Below are positions 58,043 to 64,000 of a DNA stretch of 64,000 nucleotides, piece by piece. The position numbers and the translations under genes were made by a program. This DNA comes from Alphaproteobacteria bacterium (GTDB lineage Bacteria; Pseudomonadota; Alphaproteobacteria; Sphingomonadales; Sphingomonadaceae). The stretch is taken from NCBI GenBank assembly GCA_005883305.1, contig VBAC01000001.1:310001-374000 (forward strand), written 5' to 3'. The notes beneath the pieces were generated by a model. The model made no database searches and was not told where the DNA came from. It saw only the letters and a program-made list of their open reading frames with translations. Each line of letters begins with the position of its first letter. Positions within the stretch are counted from its first letter, which is position 1.

Positions 58043-60755
58043 GGTAGCGCAGGTCGCTCGCGCTCAGCGCCTTCTTGTCGGCGGCGCCGTCGGCATATTT
58101 GAGGTTGGTATAGCCTTGGCCCGAGAGGCGGGCGCCGAAGGTACGCTCTTTGCCGGGCGCGAGGCGACGAAGGTCGAACTCTTGCTCGAACTGGATGCCC
58201 ATCCGCTTGCCCTCGGCCCAGCGCACCTCCGCGCCGAGGCTTCCGCAGCCAGGCAGATCGAGCTGGACCTGCGAGCCCGGCGGCAGCACGCGGTCGCCCT
58301 CGAGCAGGGCGCCGCCGGTCGAGATGTTGCGCACGCGGACGCCGATGTTCATCCCGTTCCACTGCAGGCTGGCGACCTTGAGCAGGCCCTGGCGGGGCGG
58401 GCGATTGAACTGGAAGCCATCGGCGGTCACCGCCTCGTTCTGGGCGGCGAGCTTGCCGGCCTCGTCGCAATGCATCGGCCGGCCGAAGATATAGCCCTGG
58501 ATGTGGCTGCAGCCGAGCTCGCGTATCAGGGTCAGTTCGTCGTGGGTCTCGGCGCCCTCGGCGGTCGTGTCCATTCCGAGGCTCTCGGCGAGGGTGACGA
58601 TGGCGCGGATGATGGCGGCGTTGCGGCTGCCCTGCTTGGCGGCGCCGCGGACGAAGCTCTGGTCGATCTTGATCTTGTCGAACGGCGCCTTCTTGAGATA
58701 GCCGAGGCTGGAATAGCCGGTGCCGAAATCGTCGAGAGCGAGGCGAACGCCGAGCTGCTTCAGCTTGGCGAACATATCGTCGGTCGATTCGCTTTCGACC
58801 AGGAACACGCCCTCGGTGATCTCCAGCTCCAGCTGGCGCGGCTGGATCTGCGAATTGGCCAGAGCGCTCATCACGATCGCCGGCAGGTTCGGATCGACGA
58901 ACTGGATCGGCGAGAGGTTGACCGCGATCCGGATATGCTCGGGCCACTTGCTCGCCTCGGTGCAGGCGGTGCGAAGCACCCATTCGCCGATCTGCGGGAT
59001 TAGGCCGCTTTCCTCGGCGAGCGGGATGAACAGCGACGGGCTGATCACGCCGCGCGAGGCATGGTGCCAGCGGACCAAGGCCTCGAAGCCGGAAAGCGCC
59101 TCGGTCTGCGCGTTGACCACCGGCTGGTAGACGAGCTGGAGCTCGCCGCGACCGATCGCCTTCCTGAGGTCGTTCTCCAGGATCTGCCGGTCCTGCGCCT
59201 CGCTGTGCATCTCGGGCGCGAAGAAGCAGAAGGTGCCGCGCCCGGCGGCCTTGGCCGAATAGAGCGCGAGGTCGGCGTTGCGGATCAGGGCGTCGGCGCA
59301 GCAGCCCTCGGCCGGGGCGATGGCGATCCCGACCGAGGCGCCGATCGAGATGTTATGTCCCTCAATCGAATAGGGCATCGACACCTGCTGGATCAGCCGC
59401 TCGGCCAGGGCCGCGAGGCTGCTCGCGTCGCTCAAAGTCGGAAGCACGGCCTCGAACTCGTCGCCGCCGAGCCGGCCGATCTGCCCCTTCTCGCCAATCA
59501 CGTTGGTGAGGCGCTGGGCAACCTGCTTGAGCAAGGCGTCGCCGATCGGGTGGCCGAGCGTGTCGTTGACGTTCTTGAACCGGTCGAGGTCGATCAGGAA
59601 CAGGGCGCAGCCGCCGGCGGTGGTCGGCTTCTGGTTCTGCAGCGCCTCGTCGAGCGTCCGGCGCATCAGCGCGCGGTTGGGCAGGCCGGTCAGCGAATCG
59701 TATTTGGCGAGCCGGTTGATCTCGTCCTCGGATCGGCGCTGCTGAGTAAGGTCGGTGCCGATGCCGCGAAAGCCGAGGAATCGGCCGTGCTCGTCGAAGC
59801 TCGGCGTGCCCGACAGCGACCACCAGATTTCCGCGCTGGTATTGGCCGGCACGGTGATGTCGGTGAAGGGCAGCCTCGCCGAAAGGTGAAAGCCCAGGGT
59901 CCGCTCCGACGCGTCGGTATCGGCGCGGTCGTCGGTGCCGATCAGCTCGGTGAAGGGCCGGCCGATGAGGTCGTCGGCGCTGGTCTTGAAGTGGGCGGCG
60001 AGATGCTCCGAGACGTAGGAGAGCGCGCCGCGGCCGGACGTTTCCCAGAACCAGCCGCGGCCCGATTGCTCGAACTCCTCGATGAAGCGCGCCGCCCGCC
60101 GGGCGTTCCAGTGAACCTCCATCCGCCGCTTCAGCAGGGCGGCCTGGTCGCAGGTGCGCTTGAGGCTCAGCCAGATGAGACAGACCGAAAGCGACGCGGC
60201 CACGACTCCTGCCTGAGGATCGCGCGACAGAAGGAAGATCTTGAGGCCGCAGCCGAGGCAGCCGAGCAAAGTGAGGCCGGGAAAGGTCAGGAAGGCTACC
60301 GGGAGCGCGATGATCCCGCCGACCAGCGCGATGTCGAGGACGAGCGGGTCGCTCGCCGCGCCCGGGGCCGCCCAGGCGACCGCGCCCCAAAGGAGGTTGG
60401 CGAGGATCACATAGGCCGCCGCCCCGCGGGTCGCGACGTGGGGGACGAGGCTCGAAACCTTGCGCTTGCGGAACCATAGCCAGGCGAAGAGGTCGAGCCC
60501 GATCATCTGGCACAGCGGCACCGCGACCAGCGGCGGAATTCCGCTTCCGAGATCGTACACGATGGCCGCGGCGGCGACGAGATGCGCGAGAAGCACGAAG
60601 AACGGAACCTGGTCGAGGGCCCGGACTCGCTCGCGCGCGGCCCCCATCTCGTCGTCTTCCAGAGAGCGGAAGTCGCGCACGAAAAGCCCGGCAAAGGAGA
60701 GAGTCTCCCCGGCCTCGCTCAGTGCGGAATCTCGGTACCTTCGGCTGCCTGGCAT
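58038..60755 (-). CDS. Membrane GGDEF-EAL protein with C-terminal PilZ domain
   Basis: A 905-aa c-di-GMP protein. About six N-terminal TM helices (residues about 35-205), a PAS domain (about 255-370), GGDEF with an intact GGDEF motif (about 429-433), EAL with an intact EAL (about 557) plus LDDFGTGYSS and EGAETH, and a C-terminal PilZ domain (about 800-890, GVRVRNISTGGALLEG). Both catalytic domains look intact, so activity may be switched by PAS or PilZ. ATG 60755 is chosen because it gives the membrane domain without an arginine-rich leader. Confidence 0.9.
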   Translation of the reverse strand: MPGSRRYRDSALSEAGETLSFAGLFVRDFRSLEDDEMGAARERVRALDQVPFFVLLAHLVAAAAIVYDLGSGIPPLVAVPLCQMIGLDLFAWLWFRKRKVSSLVPHVATRGAAAYVILANLLWGAVAWAAPGAASDPLVLDIALVGGIIALPVAFLTFPGLTLLGCLGCGLKIFLLSRDPQAGVVAASLSVCLIWLSLKRTCDQAALLKRRMEVHWNARRAARFIEEFEQSGRGWFWETSGRGALSYVSEHLAAHFKTSADDLIGRPFTELIGTDDRADTDASERTLGFHLSARLPFTDITVPANTSAEIWWSLSGTPSFDEHGRFLGFRGIGTDLTQQRRSEDEINRLAKYDSLTGLPNRALMRRTLDEALQNQKPTTAGGCALFLIDLDRFKNVNDTLGHPIGDALLKQVAQRLTNVIGEKGQIGRLGGDEFEAVLPTLSDASSLAALAERLIQQVSMPYSIEGHNISIGASVGIAIAPAEGCCADALIRNADLALYSAKAAGRGTFCFFAPEMHSEAQDRQILENDLRKAIGRGELQLVYQPVVNAQTEALSGFEALVRWHHASRGVISPSLFIPLAEESGLIPQIGEWVLRTACTEASKWPEHIRIAVNLSPIQFVDPNLPAIVMSALANSQIQPRQLELEITEGVFLVESESTDDMFAKLKQLGVRLALDDFGTGYSSLGYLKKAPFDKIKIDQSFVRGAAKQGSRNAAIIRAIVTLAESLGMDTTAEGAETHDELTLIRELGCSHIQGYIFGRPMHCDEAGKLAAQNEAVTADGFQFNRPPRQGLLKVASLQWNGMNIGVRVRNISTGGALLEGDRVLPPGSQVQLDLPGCGSLGAEVRWAEGKRMGIQFEQEFDLRRLAPGKERTFGARLSGQGYTNLKYADGAADKKALSASDLRYR

Positions 60756-60808
60756 GCGCGACGCACATAGCGCACGCGCCTTAAGATTTTGTTTGCCGGG
60801 GGAGGGGG

Positions 60809-61087
60809 TTATCGGCCTTGCGGCGCCTCGCCCGTGCGGGCCGTCCGCCCGCGGCATTCGGCGCGGTCCGGGTGGCGCTCGCAGCGCCGGGCGATCCGCC
60901 CCTCGCGCTCCTCGGCCTCGCGGATCTCGCGGCCGCGGCGCTGGTCGGCCTCGGCCTGGCTGGTGGTCAGCGCGTCGACCCCGGCGCCGGCGACCTTCAC
61001 CGGCAGGGTCACCACGTCGATCGCCGTCCGGGCGAGGCAGCCCTGGAGCAGCAGGGCGAGGGGAGCGGCAAGGAAAAGGGTACGCAT
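60809..61087 (-). CDS. Small lipoprotein, unknown
   Basis: A 92-aa protein with a lipobox LLLQGC (Cys about residue 17), a TAIDVVTLPVKVAGAGVDALT segment typical of small sphingomonad lipoproteins, and a charged tail rich in Arg/Glu. It precedes the GGDEF-EAL gene by 53 nt on the same strand. Function unknown. Confidence 0.72.
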   Translation of the reverse strand: MRTLFLAAPLALLLQGCLARTAIDVVTLPVKVAGAGVDALTTSQAEADQRRGREIREAEEREGRIARRCERHPDRAECRGRTARTGEAPQGR

Positions 61088-61099
61088 AAGCTAAGGACT

Positions 61100-61771
61100 C
61101 TAGCCGAACGGGGTTGATCCGTGGTGAACGGAGACATCGCTCATTGCGACGACACGCTCCCTCTTCCGGGCAGCCGAAGCGACGATTCTCGACATCTGCG
61201 CATCGCGCCGCCGAAAGATGGTGATCCCGCGGAAGCGGTGATTGGTCGATTTCCACATGCCGATCGTCGCCTCCTGCTCGAAGGCGTCTTTTCGATACAT
61301 CGGAAGCACTTGGTCGAGCCATACGACGTGAGCGCCCGTCGGGAGGCGCTGAAGCGCTCGCATGACCACGTTGCGCTTGATCATCGTGGTTTGGTAATGG
61401 TTCGCGTCCTCGATGCTGTAAGGCGGGTCGGCGAGCACCAGATCGTATTCCTCCAGCGGCACGCGGGTAAGGGTCTGCGCGTCATCGACGTAGGTGGGCT
61501 TGAGCTCCCGGTTGATGTCCACCGTGTCGCCGGGAAAGACGGATGTGTCGACCATTCCGCTGAACAGGTGGAGCACCCGCTTTTTATCGGGAAAAAGAGC
61601 CTTGACCCGCTTCAGATAGCCGGCCGGGTAGCCGCCATAATAAGTGGATTTGACCCGGTAGTCATTGCCCATGATCCACGTGCCGACAACGCGCCCCTCC
61701 GGGCCTACGAACAAGCACTTGGGAAAACCGGTCTCTGTGGCATAGTTGGCGATACGATCTTCCCAGTCCAT
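61100..61771 (-). CDS. DNA (adenine) methyltransferase-like protein, DPPY motif
   Basis: A 223-aa Rossmann-type methyltransferase with motif I VLHLFSGM and motif IV VLADPPYSIED, typical of N6-adenine or N4-cytosine DNA or nucleic-acid methylases, though the small size has no clear target-recognition domain. ATG 61771 has AAGGG upstream; an alternative GTG at 61867 would overlap the divergent 61857 gene. Codon use and GC are lower than in neighbouring genes, suggesting transfer. No restriction partner is nearby. Confidence 0.78.
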   Translation of the reverse strand: MDWEDRIANYATETGFPKCLFVGPEGRVVGTWIMGNDYRVKSTYYGGYPAGYLKRVKALFPDKKRVLHLFSGMVDTSVFPGDTVDINRELKPTYVDDAQTLTRVPLEEYDLVLADPPYSIEDANHYQTTMIKRNVVMRALQRLPTGAHVVWLDQVLPMYRKDAFEQEATIGMWKSTNHRFRGITIFRRRDAQMSRIVASAARKRERVVAMSDVSVHHGSTPFG

Positions 61772-61856
61772 GGCGTGCCCTTTCACTGCGGGCTTCCCAC
61801 GGTACGCAGATTCGCGAAAAGTACAACGGGGTCGCCGCATCTTTTTGGGAGTGGAT

Positions 61857-62114
61857 ATGCTAGTCACATTGAACTCGGCTGAGACCGCCCGTCTTTTTCA
61901 GCAGGACCCCTCGACCAGGTCGGACGGGGGATGGCAAAAGCTCCTGGTGAGCCTCCAGGAGAAGGTGAACACCGCCACTGGGGAAATCGATCTGGACGCC
62001 GACGACCTGGAGAAAATCCCCCGCTACGCGTTTGACTATCATCAGGGAGGCTGGGAAGACACCTTGATCTCTGTTTTCTCACGCACTCTCGGACCGAAAC
62101 TAGGGCGTCCGTAG
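61857..62114 (+). CDS. Hypothetical protein (85 aa) beside the methyltransferase
   Basis: An 85-aa soluble protein (MLVTLNSAETARLFQQDPST and on), with DLDADDLEKIPRYAFDY and ending TLGPKLGRP. ATG 61857 follows GGGAG at 7 nt. No domain is recognised. It is divergent from the methyltransferase gene and in the same lower-GC patch, so the pair may have arrived together. Confidence 0.7.
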   Translation: MLVTLNSAETARLFQQDPSTRSDGGWQKLLVSLQEKVNTATGEIDLDADDLEKIPRYAFDYHQGGWEDTLISVFSRTLGPKLGRP

Positions 62115-62204
62115 CGAAGAGCTGGACGTGGGCGGGGACCTGCTCGCGGCAGTTCGCAAGCAAATTGCCGACTGTCTCGACGGGCAAAGTTGACCCTGTC
62201 ACGG

Positions 62205-62942
62205 CTATCGACGCCCCGCCCGGAACCGCAATTGGTAAGGCCCGGCGGGCACACCCTCGACACTCTTGAAATTCATATAGGGAGGACTGTTCAGCCAGAC
62301 CTCGTAGGAGCGGCCCGAAACGGCGGCACAGCGGAGGGTGAAGGTGCGACCGTCGCGTGACTGAGCGGGGCGCGAGGAGCCGCAGTCCGGATAGCTCTCG
62401 GGCGCTACCTGCACGAAGGAATAGCTGCCAGCCTGCATCGGCCGGTCGAACGTCACCGAGAGCTCGAACGGCCCCGGCGCTATGGCGGCGCCCTGCGCGG
62501 GCGAGGTCGCAGTCACTCTCGGCGAGGCCGGCAGCGAATGCGAGGTCGCCCCTTCACCATCAATCATGGTCCAGCCTCCTATGGCCGCAACGAAGAGCAG
62601 GATCATAAAAGCCCCCAAGCTCCATGGAGAGAACGAGCGGCTTCCGCTCGCGGCCTCTCGATCAGGCCCGACTCCATCAACGCCGCAGGCGTCTTCGCTG
62701 CCAACCTCCATTTTCTTGGCTACAGAATATTTGGGGAGGTCGTGCCCGGCAGCCGCGAATAGGCGGGCGGCCTCCCGGCTGCTGGTAACGCCGAGCTTGC
62801 GCCGTGCTTCGCGCAGCCGCTCGTTCACGGCATGGACCGAGACGTCGAGGCTTCGCGCTGCGCTCTTCGCGTCGTGCCCCTGAGACAGGAGCCGAAGAAC
62901 CTGGCGTTCGCGCTCCGAAAGCCGGGCCAGGCCATCGCTCAC
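62205..62942 (-). CDS. Membrane-bound LuxR-type HTH regulator with Ig-like C-terminal domain
   Basis: A 245-aa protein. Residues about 5-60 are a LuxR/FixJ-type HTH (LSERERQVLRLLSQGHDAKS, SVHAVNERLREARRKLGV). One TM helix follows (about 108-127, LGAFMILLFVAAIGGW) and then an extracytoplasmic Ig-like/SbsA-type domain (ATSPAQGAAI, ELSVTFDRPM). It resembles ToxR/CadC in layout but with a LuxR-type HTH. Start GTG 62942 lies 1 nt from the dxs stop, so it is transcribed with dxs. Confidence 0.8.
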   Translation of the reverse strand: MSDGLARLSERERQVLRLLSQGHDAKSAARSLDVSVHAVNERLREARRKLGVTSSREAARLFAAAGHDLPKYSVAKKMEVGSEDACGVDGVGPDREAASGSRSFSPWSLGAFMILLFVAAIGGWTMIDGEGATSHSLPASPRVTATSPAQGAAIAPGPFELSVTFDRPMQAGSYSFVQVAPESYPDCGSSRPAQSRDGRTFTLRCAAVSGRSYEVWLNSPPYMNFKSVEGVPAGPYQLRFRAGRR

Positions 62943-62943
62943 C

Positions 62944-64000
62944 TTAGGCCCGCGCCCCCTCGATCATCCCCGCGCTGTTGTGGCGCAGGGCTTTCAGGAC
63001 CGTTTCGACGATCGCGTCGGCGTCCAGGCCGGCTTCGGCATATTGCTTTTCGGGCTTGTCGTGGTCCTGGAAGGCGTCGGGGAGGCGCATGGTGCGCAGC
63101 TTGAGGCCGGCGTCGATCAGGCCGGCATCGCTGGCCATGGTCAAAACGTGGGCGCCGAGGCCGCCGATCGAGGCTTCCTCGACGGTGACCGCGACCTCGT
63201 GGGTGGCGAGGAGGTGGCGGATCAGCGTCTCGTCCAGCGGCTTGGCGAAGCGAAGGTCCGCGACCGTCGTCGAGAGGCCCTTGCCGTCGAGCGCGTCGGC
63301 GGCCTTGAGCGCCTCGGCGAGCCGGGTGCCGAGCGAGAGGATGGCGACCTTCTTGCCCTCGCGGACGATCCGGCCCTTGCCGATCTCGAGCCGCTCGGGC
63401 GCCTCGGGAAGAGCGACTCCGGTGCCGTTGCCGCGCGGATAGCGAACGGCGATCGGCCCGCTGTCGTGGAGCGCCATGGTGTGGACCATGTGGACCAGCT
63501 CGGCCTCGTCGGCGGCGGCCATGACGACGAAATTGGGCAGGGTCGCGAGGTAGGTGACGTCGAAGCTTCCGGCATGGGTCGCGCCGTCGGCGCCGACCAG
63601 GCCGGCGCGGTCGATGGCGAAGCGCACCGGCAGATTCTGGATGGCGACGTCGTGGACGACCTGATCGTAGGCGCGCTGGAGGAAGGTCGAGTAGATCGCG
63701 CAGAACGGGCGCATCCCCTGCGCGGCGAGGCCGGCGGCGAAGGTCACGGCGTGCTGCTCGGCGATTCCGACGTCGAAGGTGCGATCGGGGAATTTCGCCT
63801 GGAACCTGTCGAGCCCGGTGCCGGCCGGCATCGCCGCGGTGATGGCGACGATCGTCTCGTCGCGCTCCGCCTCGGCGACCAGCGCCCTGGCGAAGATTCC
63901 GGTATAGGATGGCGGGCCCGGCTCGGCCTTGGCCTGCTCGCCGGAGATGACGTCGAACTTCTGCACGCCGTGATATTTGTCGGCCGCCGCCTCGGCCGGC
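62944..64000 (-). CDS. dxs: 1-deoxy-D-xylulose-5-phosphate synthase, C-terminal part
   Basis: The C-terminal half or so of DXS, the thiamine-dependent first enzyme of the MEP isoprenoid pathway. [46 protein letters not shown] and [15 protein letters not shown] are typical. The gene continues beyond the right edge. The membrane LuxR-type gene follows after 1 nt. Confidence 0.94.
   Translation of the reverse strand, partial: PAEAAADKYHGVQKFDVISGEQAKAEPGPPSYTGIFARALVAEAERDETIVAITAAMPAGTGLDRFQAKFPDRTFDVGIAEQHAVTFAAGLAAQGMRPFCAIYSTFLQRAYDQVVHDVAIQNLPVRFAIDRAGLVGADGATHAGSFDVTYLATLPNFVVMAAADEAELVHMVHTMALHDSGPIAVRYPRGNGTGVALPEAPERLEIGKGRIVREGKKVAILSLGTRLAEALKAADALDGKGLSTTVADLRFAKPLDETLIRHLLATHEVAVTVEEASIGGLGAHVLTMASDAGLIDAGLKLRTMRLPDAFQDHDKPEKQYAEAGLDADAIVETVLKALRHNSAGMIEGARA

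Noticed and set aside
61100-61867. GTG 61867 as methyltransferase start
   Set aside because: Would overlap the start of the divergent 85-aa gene and has no good ribosome-binding site.

Overview
This 64 kb window is GC-rich chromosomal DNA from an alphaproteobacterium, most likely a member of the Sphingomonadales (Sphingomonas-like). The evidence is gene content (exosortase-A-associated sugar genes, a TamA/TamB pair, small proteins resembling sphingomonad families) and several families of short palindromic intergenic repeats. No taxonomic search was possible. The window holds no rRNA, CRISPR array, insertion sequence or prophage.

Layout. 1-6822 (minus): two adjacent hybrid histidine kinases, one running off the left edge and one carrying a long tandem array of HAMP repeats. 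7022-7925: a small winged-helix-like protein and two small membrane proteins. 7961-12716: glucuronate isomerase and a fructuronate-reductase-type dehydrogenase, then an acyl-CoA-type SDR and a CaiB-family protein in a tightly overlapped operon. 12713-16741: a divergent pair, a SLOG-like four-TM membrane protein and a membrane-anchored TIR-TolB-TPR protein. 16775-19297: envelope proteins (lipoprotein, L,D-transpeptidase-like protein, OmpA-like protein). 19441-24707: tRNA-Arg, a HExxH/queuosine-transporter fusion, DUF1232, MFS, DUF805, thiolase and MaoC. 24763-33956: PutA (with a palindromic repeat inside the reading frame), a membrane-anchored unknown, a CASTOR/POLLUX-type channel, an outer-membrane protein, an MscS channel and topoisomerase IB.

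34078-40725 holds a degenerate tRNA-like sequence and a set of exosortase-A-system glycan genes (O-glycosylation ligase, asparagine-synthase homologue, beta-helix protein, glycosyltransferase). 40722-42587: small proteins and an S24-type repressor with a palindromic candidate operator. 42646-50113: TamA, TamB and an MHS-type permease. 50544-52717: glnA and glnB, with a one-domain HTH gene and a repeat between them and an attenuator-like hairpin upstream. 52858-57737: a secreted protein, a PAS-PAS hybrid kinase, methionine aminopeptidase, a CinA-type protein and an iron-permease-family protein. 57837-64000: tRNA-Gly, a GGDEF-EAL-PilZ protein, a lipoprotein, a small lower-GC patch with a DPPY-motif methyltransferase, a membrane-bound LuxR-type regulator and the C-terminal part of dxs.

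The best candidate for an unusual system is the divergent TIR / SLOG-4TM pair at 12713-16741. It pairs a possible NAD-consuming TIR domain with a predicted nucleotide-binding membrane protein, which recalls Thoeris-type signalling but with a different architecture. Other notable items are the in-frame repeat in putA, the transporter fusion, the degenerate tRNA, the glnB leader and the LuxR-TM regulator.
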